From: Flavobacterium azizsancarii
GTDB taxonomy: Bacteria > Bacteroidota > Bacteroidia > Flavobacteriales > Flavobacteriaceae
Assembly: GCF_027980145.1 (NCBI RefSeq)
Contig: NZ_JAMZNK010000036.1
Span: 1 to 56,293 of the forward strand
DNA length: 56,293 nucleotides
Direction: 5' to 3'
Part shown: in pieces, positions 16,592 through 25,035 of the stretch
How the letters are laid out: every line of letters begins with the position of its first letter
How positions within the stretch are numbered: position 1 is the stretch's first letter
Translations under genes and position numbers: made by a program
The notes under the pieces: generated by a model
What the model saw: the letters and a program-made list of their open reading frames with translations, nothing else
Told to the model about the DNA's origin: nothing
The model's database searches: none

Positions 16592-17479
16592 CTAGTGCGA
16601 CAGATTTTGCAGTCGTCGGTAATCTGTAGGTGAGATAGAAGAATGTTTCTTGAAAAAGCGTCCAAAGGCAGAAACGGAGTTAAAACGCAATCGATAAGCA
16701 ATATCACTGATATTAATTGCAGGATTACCTAGTAAAACGACTGCTTCTTTTAGCAAATGGGCATCAATAATTTGATGAGGCGTTTTATCAACAGCCTTTT
16801 TTACAATATGAATGAGGTATTTATTTGAGATATGCAGTTTTTGTGCATAATAATTTACGCCTTTATGCTGGCTAATATTATTCATAACGAGATCAAGAAA
16901 CTGAAAATAAATTTCCTTTGGATTGTTTAAAACCAAAACGTTATCCTCTTTTTCCTCAGGTAAAAATTCAGCTGTTTCTAATAGCAGGTTGAATATTATA
17001 GTCCTGATGATTTCATCCTTGAATTTGAGCGTTGCTTTAATTTTGTTTTCAAGATATTTCATCAGCTTAAACAGCCTTTTAGCTTCTTGTTCCCTGAGGC
17101 ACATTATCTCATATGACTTATCCTTAAAAAAAGTAAGTCTTTCGATGATAAACGGATCTGATAAATTTTTAAGAAGAAACTCTTTTTCAAAAAAGAGCAA
17201 TTTCATTCGAAAGTCTTCACTATTATTTTGAAAAGCAATAATGGTTGCCGGCCTTGCAAGTAATAAACTAAATTGACGAATATAATGCTGTTGCCCGTCA
17301 ATTACAATCGTAATATCACCTTCGAGACAAAGACATAATGAGTAATAATCCATCCGAAAAGGTTTCTGAGGATATTCTAATTGCTTTTTACCGGAAGAAA
17401 CATAATAAGGCAAACAGTTGTCGACCTCAAAGTAAGCCAGTGTGTCGCTTATTTTATCGTAAAGTTTATCTTCCTGCAT
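16592..17479 (-). CDS. AraC-family transcriptional regulator
   Basis: This 295-residue regulator has an N-terminal cupin-like sensing domain (about 1-170, with FRMDYYSLCLCLEGDITIVI). The C-terminal AraC DNA-binding domain covers about 195-292. Its two HTH units are visible in YAQKLHISNKYLIHIVKKAV and ISDIAYRLRFNSVSAFGRFF, followed by SPTDYRRL. It lies between the LLM oxidoreductase gene and the oleate hydratase gene, all on one strand, and may control either. A hairpin (17601-17631) separates it from oleate hydratase transcription. Confidence 0.9.
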   Translation of the reverse strand: MQEDKLYDKISDTLAYFEVDNCLPYYVSSGKKQLEYPQKPFRMDYYSLCLCLEGDITIVIDGQQHYIRQFSLLLARPATIIAFQNNSEDFRMKLLFFEKEFLLKNLSDPFIIERLTFFKDKSYEIMCLREQEAKRLFKLMKYLENKIKATLKFKDEIIRTIIFNLLLETAEFLPEEKEDNVLVLNNPKEIYFQFLDLVMNNISQHKGVNYYAQKLHISNKYLIHIVKKAVDKTPHQIIDAHLLKEAVVLLGNPAINISDIAYRLRFNSVSAFGRFFKKHSSISPTDYRRLQNLSH

Positions 17480-17600
17480 AAATGTTACTTCAAATTGTTT
17501 TGGAAAACTAATTTTAGCATAAAAATAAGCAATTATGGATTATGATGCTCTATAAATTACCATCAATTTTAAATCAGACTACAGTTTAAATAATATAAAA

Positions 17601-17631
17601 ATGACACCAAAACAAAGAGTTGAGGTGTCAT
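17601..17631 (-). terminator. Terminator of the oleate hydratase gene
   Basis: A perfect 8-base stem (atgacacc / ggtgtcat) with a 15-base loop lies 50 bases past the ohyA stop. Read on the minus strand it is followed by T-rich sequence. The plus strand has a longer T-run, so it may be bidirectional. Confidence 0.6.
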
Positions 17632-17680
17632 TTTTTTTAGAATATTATCCTGTAAAAAGTAGATGGATCCTGTTTAGATT

Positions 17681-19618
17681 TTAGTCTCTAATTCCACCTA
17701 TCCAGTGTTTCAATTTATTAAGTTGTTCTGTAAAGAAAGACTCATGATCCTGCGAATCTTCGTTTTCGACAAGCAGATGTTCGTAGTACGTTCCTTTTAG
17801 AAATTTTCTTAAAAGCCCCTCTCCTACTATTGGCTCATAATCGTTTAGTGATTGTGCAGCTTTAAGTAAGTGGCGAATATCATATTGTAACGGATTAATA
17901 TCGGGTACTTGTTTGTTTAAATTCAACAACTCATAAACCGCTATTCTGGCAGTTCTCACTGAACTTTCCATCGTAAAAACAATATCATTATTGGTTTCTA
18001 CAAATTGTCCCACTAAACCTAGATTTTTACAGCCTTCAGGAACAACTTGCGGACGATCGCCTTTTGCTCTTGGCATAAACATAGAAGTGATATACGGCAT
18101 AAAGGAACTGCGGACGATTGTATTTTCTACAATATTATCGAGTTGGTCAATAATTCCTAAATGATGTGCTAATTCTGTCAAAAGCTCATTACCTGTACAT
18201 TCCGGCATTGTTTTTTTGACATAATCACCTTCTTTATCCATAAAAAGGGCATAAATCCAAATCACTAAAATATCATCCGGCTGATCCGGGAAATGTGGTT
18301 GTCTGTTACAGGTAAAGCTCATTAACCAGTTTGAATCACTAATCGTAACAATTCCTCCTGTTGCAGTCTTGCCTGAGTAAGGATCGTTTACACATAACTC
18401 TTTTACTTTCTCTGTAAAAGCTGAAGGTTTGCAGGTAAGTGTAGCAGATTCCCAGGAAGATTTTTCGATATTGCCACAGAATTTTTTAGGTTTTCCAAAA
18501 ACAGGTGATTTAGCAGCCAGGTTTTTCCACAGTTTCCATCCGGCACTTTGTCCGCTATTATTTTTATCTAATTTAATAGCCGGTGCAGTTACATTATCAC
18601 CATAAAAAGTATCCTCCGTCATTGAGCCTGTTGTAGCAATTACGTAATTTTCTTTGCCTACAGGAATTCTTTCTTCTTTACCGTCTCTTTCTATAATGAT
18701 AGCTTCGACAACTTTGCCATTGACATCACTATGAATATCTAAATCTTTTACGAGCGTATTAAGGTCAATTTGTACCCCTTTGCTTTGTAAAAACTTTCTA
18801 AGAGGCGTAACAAATGTATCGTATTGATTGTATTTAGGGAAAACCAGACACGAAAGGTCTTTCATTCCATCTATAGCATGTAGGAAACGGTGCATATATA
18901 ATTTACATTCTAATAAACTGTGCCAGTTTTCGAAGGCAAACATCGTACGCCAGAAAAACCAAAAGTTACTTTCAAGAAAAGATTTGCTAAAATAGTCTTC
19001 GATAGTAATATCATCAAGATCTTCTTTCTTTTTAAGCAAAAGCTTAATGATAGCAAGCTGATCTTTTTTATCCAGTCCAAATTTACTAAAATCCTTAATC
19101 TCACCTTTCTTATGAATTAGTCTGGCTTTTGAGTAATTAGGATCATTATCATTTACCAGACGATATTCGTCTAATACGCTATAAGGAGCCGGCAGTTCCA
19201 GAGCGGGAATATCCTGAAATATATCCCAAAGATTTTCATATGTCATATCCATCTCACGGCCACCACGAATAATGTAACCATCGGTCGTATTTCCGGCACC
19301 GTCCAGGGATCCGCCATCAACGTGCAGCTGATCCAGAAAAATAATATTCTCGCCCGGAACATGAGCGTCACGAATAAAATAATAGGCTGCAGCCATTCCT
19401 GCGATACCACTGCCTACAATATAAATTTTGCTGTCTTTGTACGATTTTGTTGGAATCGCTTTATTGCGCTGATAATTCCCTATTTGATCTGAAAAAGGCA
19501 TTGTTTTTTCAGGTGTATTAATTTGAATCTCTTTACTGGAGTCAGGTTGATGGTTCACATTTCCATACTCTTTTGAAGCCTTTAATATTTTTTCGAATTT
19601 TGAAGTGGTAGAACTCAT
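17681..19618 (-). CDS. ohyA: Oleate hydratase
   Basis: This FAD-dependent hydratase adds water to the cis-9 double bond of oleate to give 10-hydroxystearate; other unsaturated fatty acids may also be used. From the chosen ATG it has 645 residues, the usual family length. The FAD-binding motif GSGIAG lies at 69-74. GGREM contains Glu122, and Tyr241 lies in ECKLYMHRF. These two carry the same numbers as the catalytic Glu and Tyr reported for the Elizabethkingia enzyme. That agreement, and a -7 box at 19643-19650, support the start at 19618 over an upstream start at 19687. It is probably transcribed alone. A role in detoxifying membrane-active fatty acids is known for the family. Confidence 0.95.
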   Translation of the reverse strand: MSSTTSKFEKILKASKEYGNVNHQPDSSKEIQINTPEKTMPFSDQIGNYQRNKAIPTKSYKDSKIYIVGSGIAGMAAAYYFIRDAHVPGENIIFLDQLHVDGGSLDGAGNTTDGYIIRGGREMDMTYENLWDIFQDIPALELPAPYSVLDEYRLVNDNDPNYSKARLIHKKGEIKDFSKFGLDKKDQLAIIKLLLKKKEDLDDITIEDYFSKSFLESNFWFFWRTMFAFENWHSLLECKLYMHRFLHAIDGMKDLSCLVFPKYNQYDTFVTPLRKFLQSKGVQIDLNTLVKDLDIHSDVNGKVVEAIIIERDGKEERIPVGKENYVIATTGSMTEDTFYGDNVTAPAIKLDKNNSGQSAGWKLWKNLAAKSPVFGKPKKFCGNIEKSSWESATLTCKPSAFTEKVKELCVNDPYSGKTATGGIVTISDSNWLMSFTCNRQPHFPDQPDDILVIWIYALFMDKEGDYVKKTMPECTGNELLTELAHHLGIIDQLDNIVENTIVRSSFMPYITSMFMPRAKGDRPQVVPEGCKNLGLVGQFVETNNDIVFTMESSVRTARIAVYELLNLNKQVPDINPLQYDIRHLLKAAQSLNDYEPIVGEGLLRKFLKGTYYEHLLVENEDSQDHESFFTEQLNKLKHWIGGIRD

Positions 19619-19642
19619 AACTAATCTATTTTTTGATTTACT

Positions 19643-19650
19643 CAAAGTTA
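19643..19650 (-). promoter_or_regulatory. Likely -7 box of ohyA
   Basis: The minus strand reads TAACTTTG, a perfect TAnnTTTG, 24 bases before the ohyA ATG. No clear TTG lies at the -33 spacing. If used, the mRNA would start just upstream of 19618, which rules out the longer reading frame start at 19687. Confidence 0.45.
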
Positions 19651-19980
19651 AGAGTACCTGTAGGATAATCTGCATCCCTAAATTCATTATTGCTATCCCT
19701 AAATTCCGTTTTTCTTGCGCGTATAAATAACTGTAACTTTAGAGTATGTGTGTTTTGAAGAACCGAAATGCCATATTCCTAACTTAAAAAAACTACCCTA
19801 TAAATGTTGATTTGGCTAAAGCCTTATTATTCCAGTTATTAAATACGCTCACCTAAAGCAGGAGGCTGGTCAATACTAAAAACTTGACAACTTTAGGCAA
19901 TTGTTTTTATCGTAATAACTATTTACTTTTCGTAATTTGCCCTTATAAAAAATTGCAGTTATTCTAATAGAAGATAATAC
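19651..19980. other. Divergent intergenic region, ohyA and ThuA gene
   Basis: No gene is supported in these 330 bases. The region must hold the ThuA-gene promoter. The sequence gtaatttgc near 19930 is one base short of TAnnTTTG and is not convincing. Confidence 0.3.
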
Positions 19981-20757
19981 ATGAAAAACATATTTATAGT
20001 AGTCAATTTAGTACTGGTGGGTTTTTTATTTCAAACGTCTTGTATGGCTCAGACATCAAAAAAGTCAAGATTCAAAGCCTTGGTTTTGTATGAGAACGGC
20101 GGACATCATTTGCCTTTTACAACCGCTGCGAAACCGTGGCTCAATAAACTGGCAATTGACAGCAGTTTTACCATTGATTATATCGAGAATACTAAAACAA
20201 TTAATGAGGCTCTTTTAAAAAAATATCAGGTTTTTATACAATTAGATTACCCGCCATATACCTGGAGCGAGGAATCTATGAAGGCTTTTCAGAAATATAT
20301 GAATGATGGTAAAGGCGGATGGATTGGGCTGCACCACGCGACTTTACTTGGTGAGTTTGACGGATATCCAATGTGGCAATGGTTCTCTGATTTTATGGGC
20401 GGGATACAATTTAAGGATTACATTCCGGCTTTTGCCAATGCCAAAGTAAATATTGAAGACACGTCGCATCCTATAATGAAAGGTGTTCCTGCCAGTTTTT
20501 TTGTAAAAAAGGAAGAATGGTATACTTATAATAAAAGTCCCAGACAAAATGTTCATGTAATGGCTTCAGTAGATGAAGCTACTTATGAACCTGCTTCAGA
20601 AATAAAAATGGGCGATCATCCCGTGATTTGGACCAATCCTCATTTTGCTGCCCGAAATGTATATATTTTTATGGGGCATGCTCCGGAGTTATTCGATAGT
20701 GAAGCATATACTACATTACTTAGAAACTCTATTTTTTGGGCAGCGCAAAAAAAATAA
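19981..20757 (+). CDS. Exported ThuA-domain protein
   Basis: This 258-residue protein has a signal sequence (residues 1 to about 24, ending CMAQ) and one ThuA domain, a glutamine-amidotransferase-like fold linked to sugar use. Family features are ALVLYENGGHHLPFT, the beta-strand/helix pattern VFIQLDYPPYTW, the G-rich GGWIGLHHATLLGEFDG, and the end NVYIFMGHAPELF. The lipobox is poor (QTSC), so I expect a soluble periplasmic protein and not a lipoprotein. The biochemical role is unclear; such proteins are common beside glycoside metabolism genes in Bacteroidota. It stands alone, convergent with a histidine kinase gene. Confidence 0.85.
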   Translation: MKNIFIVVNLVLVGFLFQTSCMAQTSKKSRFKALVLYENGGHHLPFTTAAKPWLNKLAIDSSFTIDYIENTKTINEALLKKYQVFIQLDYPPYTWSEESMKAFQKYMNDGKGGWIGLHHATLLGEFDGYPMWQWFSDFMGGIQFKDYIPAFANAKVNIEDTSHPIMKGVPASFFVKKEEWYTYNKSPRQNVHVMASVDEATYEPASEIKMGDHPVIWTNPHFAARNVYIFMGHAPELFDSEAYTTLLRNSIFWAAQKK

Positions 20758-20807
20758 AATATCCTGTCTTCCGGCTTGGGTATTTGGTTTGAAATTATAC
20801 TGTCTTT

Positions 20808-22184
20808 TTAATTTCTAAATGCTTCTAGTGGTACCGAAAATTTAAAGGTACTTCCCTTTCCCGGTTCACTTTCTGCCCAGATTTTACCGTGATGTCTGTT
20901 TATAAGTTCACTGCAAAGCAGTAATCCCATTCCGTTTCCCATTTCGTTGTCCGTGTCTCGTTGAATCACTTTTCCGTTAATCTTAAATAATTTTTCTTTT
21001 ATCAGGTCCGGGATTCCAATGCCGTTATCTGTAATTGATATTTCTGCGTTCTGCTGTTTCCTTTGTACCCTGACTGCGATTTTACCATTTGTATCCGTAA
21101 ATTTAATCGCATTGTTCAATAAGTTACGTACAATGGTATCAATCATTTTTTTGTCTGCCTCGACTTCTATTTGTTCAGTTGATTCGAACAAAAGATCAAT
21201 GTTTTTGTTGAGTGCTGCATTCTGATTGAGTTCTATATTTTCATTAATCAATTTGTTCAGTGTGATTTTTTCAGGACTGTATTCCATCATTCCTGTTTGT
21301 GCCCCGGACCAGCCTAAGAGATTGTCCAGTAATTTATACGTGTTTTCGTTTGACTGATGCAGTACTTTTGCAATTTCCCTGATTTCTCCGTGGTTACCTT
21401 CTTTAATATCTTCAATCAATAGTTTCGAAAGCGCTACTGATGATCCCAATGGTCCTCTTAAATCATGGGCGATTATAGAAAAAAATATATTTTTATCGTC
21501 TAACAGCTTCTGAATTTTAAGATCTTGTTTCTTCTTTATCAATAATAAAAATCCAATCGTACCTGTGAAAGCCAACAAAAACGAGCTTATATTGTACAAA
21601 CCCTCTAATGTGGGATTGAAAAAAAATACATTTTTAGGATTAAAAAAGATATAAAGTATGCGTATCAATAGCAGAATTTCAAATCCGGCGTAACAAAGCG
21701 GATAAAAATTTCGGAAAAAATTATGCTTGTTTTGATTGAAATGACTGATTGTTATGGGTAAATAAACAGCAAATATTCCCATTAGAATAATTAGGATGCG
21801 CGTATTAATTGTAGCTTCAAGTAGTACTGCAACGTTGAATATAACGGATGCAATACTGGTTATCGCTATTTGTAATTGATAATTTTTCTTTGCTTTTAAA
21901 TTCGAAAATGACAACATTGCAGTCGTTTCGTAACAACAGGCTATAAAAATGATTGTAACGGCAATATTGACTGAAATAAAATCTGAGATGACGTTCCTTA
22001 AAAGAATCAGCACCCAGCCTACAGTTAATAATAATTTTGAAATGCCTAAACCGTTCAAAATTTTCCTGCTCTTACTTGTCGCATACGAAAATGAATAACT
22101 GAAAATAAGGATACTTATAAATAAATTTCCAAAAAAATATAATATATAAATGCTATTTGAATCTAATGGTAAAAGTTGGAACAT
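20808..22184 (-). CDS. Membrane sensor histidine kinase
   Basis: This 458-residue kinase has about seven N-terminal transmembrane helices (residues 10-215) and no large extracellular domain. The dimerisation/phosphoacceptor region has His240 in IIAHDLRGPLGSS. The ATPase domain shows NNAIKFTD (N box), DNGIGIP (G1) and GNGMGLLLC (G2), ending near residue 455. It should autophosphorylate and pass phosphate to a response regulator, but none is encoded next to it. It is divergent from the cpsB-like phosphatase gene at the edge of the polysaccharide locus, so a role in controlling that locus is possible but unproved. Confidence 0.9.
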   Translation of the reverse strand: MFQLLPLDSNSIYILYFFGNLFISILIFSYSFSYATSKSRKILNGLGISKLLLTVGWVLILLRNVISDFISVNIAVTIIFIACCYETTAMLSFSNLKAKKNYQLQIAITSIASVIFNVAVLLEATINTRILIILMGIFAVYLPITISHFNQNKHNFFRNFYPLCYAGFEILLLIRILYIFFNPKNVFFFNPTLEGLYNISSFLLAFTGTIGFLLLIKKKQDLKIQKLLDDKNIFFSIIAHDLRGPLGSSVALSKLLIEDIKEGNHGEIREIAKVLHQSNENTYKLLDNLLGWSGAQTGMMEYSPEKITLNKLINENIELNQNAALNKNIDLLFESTEQIEVEADKKMIDTIVRNLLNNAIKFTDTNGKIAVRVQRKQQNAEISITDNGIGIPDLIKEKLFKINGKVIQRDTDNEMGNGMGLLLCSELINRHHGKIWAESEPGKGSTFKFSVPLEAFRN

Positions 22185-22255
22185 TATAGGTTTGAGATAT
22201 TAAAAGAACGGATAATTTCAGGCTGTAAATGTCACTATACAAACAGGAAAATAAT

Positions 22256-22285
22256 TAATCAGGAAAGATTTAAATGTCCTGATTA
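22256..22285. promoter_or_regulatory. Inverted repeat upstream of the cpsB-like gene
   Basis: A perfect 9-base inverted repeat (taatcagga / tcctgatta) has a 12-base spacer and lies about 25 bases upstream of the cpsB promoter -33 box. It has no T-run, so it is more likely an operator or mRNA structure than a terminator. Confidence 0.4.
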
Positions 22286-22310
22286 AGACTTTATTGTCCT
22301 TGATTGGCAA

Positions 22311-22340
22311 TTGTTTTAAGGCGGTGCTTAAATAAATTTG
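22311..22340 (+). promoter_or_regulatory. Promoter of the cpsB-like gene
   Basis: TTG at 22311-22313, a 19-base spacer and TAAATTTG at 22333-22340 make a full Bacteroidota-type promoter (TTG, N19, TAnnTTTG). It places transcription start only about ten bases before the ATG at 22358. It therefore argues against a start upstream at 22304. Confidence 0.65.
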
Positions 22341-22357
22341 AAGCAAAAATCAATTTT

Positions 22358-23089
22358 ATGTTTTCAATATTCAAATCAAAATTTTATCTAAAAGAAATAC
22401 TACCTGATGGCTATATTGATATTCATAACCATATATTGGCAGGAATTGATGATGGTGCCAAAACACCGGAAGAAACAAATTATCTAATAGCGCAAATGAA
22501 AGCGCTAAATATTAAGGCCGCTTTTGCTACACCGCACACTTTTAACGGGCTCTGGAATAATACTTCTGAAAGTATAAGACAGGCTTATGAAATAGCGCTA
22601 AAAAACGATGACAATAGAATGTTTTTAAAAGGGTATGCAAGCGAATATATGCTGGACAATACTTTAATAGAAAAAAGCAGGGAAGAAAAATTGCTTGGAT
22701 TATCGAAAAATTATATTCTGATAGAATTCAATTTGTTTAATAATCCTTTGAACCTGTATGAAATGCTGTTTGAGTTAAAAACAAAAAATTATAAAGTCAT
22801 TATAGCGCATCCTGAACGGTATCTTTATTTTCATAATTCTATTGGTAAATATCAGAAACTAAAAGAATACGGTGTCTTTTTTCAATTGAACTTATTATCG
22901 CTAACGGGGTATTATGGCAAAAGCATTCAAAGACAGGCAATAGAATTGTTTAAAAATGATTTATATGATTTTACGGGATCAGACATTCATAGTGCAACTG
23001 AAATTACTCAATTTAAAACCGTACCTCTTCAGATTCCGGACAAAAAGAAAATGGATCGTTTGCTAGAAAACAATACAATTTTTCTCTAG
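22358..23089 (+). CDS. CpsB/CapC-type tyrosine-protein phosphatase (PHP family)
   Basis: This 243-residue metal-dependent phosphatase of the PHP fold is expected to remove phosphate from the tyrosine-rich tail of the Wzc-like kinase and so tune polysaccharide chain length or export. The metal ligands open the fold as DIHNHILAGIDDGAKTPEET (Asp21, His23 and His25). AFATPHTF, IIAHPERY and FTGSDIHSA supply further ligands. The partner kinase is encoded at 25036-27399 on the other strand. The ATG at 22358 was chosen over 22304 because of the promoter at 22311-22340 and the family start. Confidence 0.88.
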   Translation: MFSIFKSKFYLKEILPDGYIDIHNHILAGIDDGAKTPEETNYLIAQMKALNIKAAFATPHTFNGLWNNTSESIRQAYEIALKNDDNRMFLKGYASEYMLDNTLIEKSREEKLLGLSKNYILIEFNLFNNPLNLYEMLFELKTKNYKVIIAHPERYLYFHNSIGKYQKLKEYGVFFQLNLLSLTGYYGKSIQRQAIELFKNDLYDFTGSDIHSATEITQFKTVPLQIPDKKKMDRLLENNTIFL

Positions 23090-23157
23090 CTCCTACGGCA
23101 AAATATAAAAGTCTTAATAGTCCTCAAAAATTAATAAAAAAGCCAGGATACAAAAAA

Positions 23158-23177
23158 AGCTGTTCGATCGAACAGCT
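23158..23177. terminator. Bidirectional terminator between cpsB-like and phosphohexomutase genes
   Basis: The 20-base perfect palindrome (centre tcga) is flanked by A-run on the left and T-run on the right. It lies between two convergent genes and can serve both. Confidence 0.75.
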
Positions 23178-23295
23178 TTTTACTAACAATAATTAAATCG
23201 CATTTCAATTTTGACCAACAATCTGCAACTTTAAATATCAAACTAACTCTTGAATTAATAAATCTGTTGAGCTTTTTTTAGAATCAGTTTGTTTT

Positions 23296-25020
23296 TTATA
23301 ATTGCATTGAAGTACTTATGTTTTTTATTCTTTCATTCAGTATGTCTTCAATGCCCTTAAAATTTTCTATTGTATCTAATTCTTCATTCACGCTGATGTA
23401 GAATTTAATTTTTGGTTCAGTTCCGCTTGGTCTGGCGCAAATTACAGAACCATCTTCTGTATAATAAATCAGGACATCGGCTTTGGGCATGTTTATAATT
23501 TCTGATTCGTTGTTCAGTAAATTAAGTGATAACGATGATTTATAATCCTCAACCTTCACTACTTTTTGATTGTTAATTTCCCTTAAAGGATTTTCTCTTA
23601 AATTCACCATCATCGCATTAATTTCAGTCAATCCGTCGATTCCTTTTTTTGTAATAGAGATCAAATGTTCTTTATAAAAACCAAAATCTACATAATGCTG
23701 CAATAAAGCCTGGTAAACAGAACTGTTATTTGCTTTAGCCTGGGCAGCCACTTCGCAAATTAATAAACTTGCTGCAACTGCGTCTTTATCGCGAACGCTG
23801 TCTCCTACCATATACCCAAAGCTTTCTTCTCCTCCGCCAATAAATTCGAGTTCAGGAAAATCTTTGATCATCTTGGCAATCCATTTAAAACCTGTCAAAC
23901 CACTTTTGTATGCAACGTCATAAGCGCTTGCCAGTTTCATAATCATTGGAGTCGAAACAATAGTGGAACCAATAAATTGTTTGCCGTTTATTTTTCCTGC
24001 TTTTTTCCATTGTTCCAACAAAAAGGCAGTCATTAAAATCATGGATTGATTTCCGTTTAGTAAAATCATTTTTCCTTGATTATCACGAACTGCTACTCCT
24101 AAACGATCACAATCAGGATCGGTGCCAATAACAATGTCGGCGTTGGTTTTTTCTGCTAATGCCAAAGCCATTGTTAAGGCTTCTGGTTCTTCCGGATTTG
24201 GAGATTTTACCGTGGGGAAATCTCCATTTGGTACTCTTTGCTCTTCGACAATATGTACGTTTTTATATCCCGCCAACGCTAATGTATCGGGTACAACCGT
24301 AATCGAAGTCCCGTGCAATGACGTAAAAACAATATTCAGATCATCTTTGGCCTCTTTAGAGGTATTAAAACTTGCATTTTGAACCGATGATTTCACAAAA
24401 GCCTGATCAATTTCAGTATCGATATATTCAATTAAATCTTCATTTGCTTCAAACTTAATTTGGTCGTATTTTAAATCTTCAATGGCTTTAATAATTTCAG
24501 CATCTTGAGGAGGGACAATTTGACCGCCATCTTCCCAATACACTTTATACCCATTGTATTCCGGCGGATTGTGAGATGCTGTTAGTACAATCCCACATTG
24601 ACAGTTGAGGTATTTTAAGGCAAAAGACAATTCTGGTGTAGGTCTAAGACTCGAAAATAAATAGACCTGAATGCCATTTGCTGAGAAAACATCAGCGACA
24701 GTTTTTGCCAGTGTATCACTATTATGGCGGCAATCATAGGCAATAACTGCTTTAAGTTTTTGATTCGGAAATACCTTATACAAATAATTCGACAATCCCT
24801 GAGTACTTTTTCCTAACGTATATTTGTTGATACGATTGTTTCCAACTCCCATTACGCCGCGCATTCCGCCTGTACCAAATTCAAGATTTTTATAAAAACT
24901 TTCTTTTAATTCTTTCGGAGATGAAGCCATCATTTCACTTACTTTATCCTGTGTTTCTTTATCAAAAACAGGCGTTAACCATTCTTGTGCTTCTTTTAAA
25001 ATACCTATTGCTAAATTCAT
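23296..25020 (-). CDS. Phospho-sugar mutase (phosphoglucomutase/phosphomannomutase)
   Basis: This 574-residue alpha-D-phosphohexomutase interconverts hexose 1- and 6-phosphates, feeding GDP-mannose and UDP-glucose supply for the polysaccharide locus. The phosphoserine loop is TASHNPPEYNGYKVYW (Ser149). The metal loop is GTDPDCDRLG, the sugar loop GGGEESFGYM, and the phosphate-binding site is near the end (RPSGTEPKIKFY). The ATG at 25020 is preferred over a TTG at 25035; it lies 15 bases past the wzc stop. It is the last gene of the minus-strand polysaccharide operon before the terminator at 23158-23177. Confidence 0.93.
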   Translation of the reverse strand: MNLAIGILKEAQEWLTPVFDKETQDKVSEMMASSPKELKESFYKNLEFGTGGMRGVMGVGNNRINKYTLGKSTQGLSNYLYKVFPNQKLKAVIAYDCRHNSDTLAKTVADVFSANGIQVYLFSSLRPTPELSFALKYLNCQCGIVLTASHNPPEYNGYKVYWEDGGQIVPPQDAEIIKAIEDLKYDQIKFEANEDLIEYIDTEIDQAFVKSSVQNASFNTSKEAKDDLNIVFTSLHGTSITVVPDTLALAGYKNVHIVEEQRVPNGDFPTVKSPNPEEPEALTMALALAEKTNADIVIGTDPDCDRLGVAVRDNQGKMILLNGNQSMILMTAFLLEQWKKAGKINGKQFIGSTIVSTPMIMKLASAYDVAYKSGLTGFKWIAKMIKDFPELEFIGGGEESFGYMVGDSVRDKDAVAASLLICEVAAQAKANNSSVYQALLQHYVDFGFYKEHLISITKKGIDGLTEINAMMVNLRENPLREINNQKVVKVEDYKSSLSLNLLNNESEIINMPKADVLIYYTEDGSVICARPSGTEPKIKFYISVNEELDTIENFKGIEDILNERIKNISTSMQL

Positions 25021-25035
25021 TTGGATTACGTTCAA

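Noticed and set aside
19619..19687. Upstream start of oleate hydratase
   Set aside because: The extra 23 residues are not family-like, the catalytic residue numbers fit the start at 19618, and a -7 box lies between the two starts.
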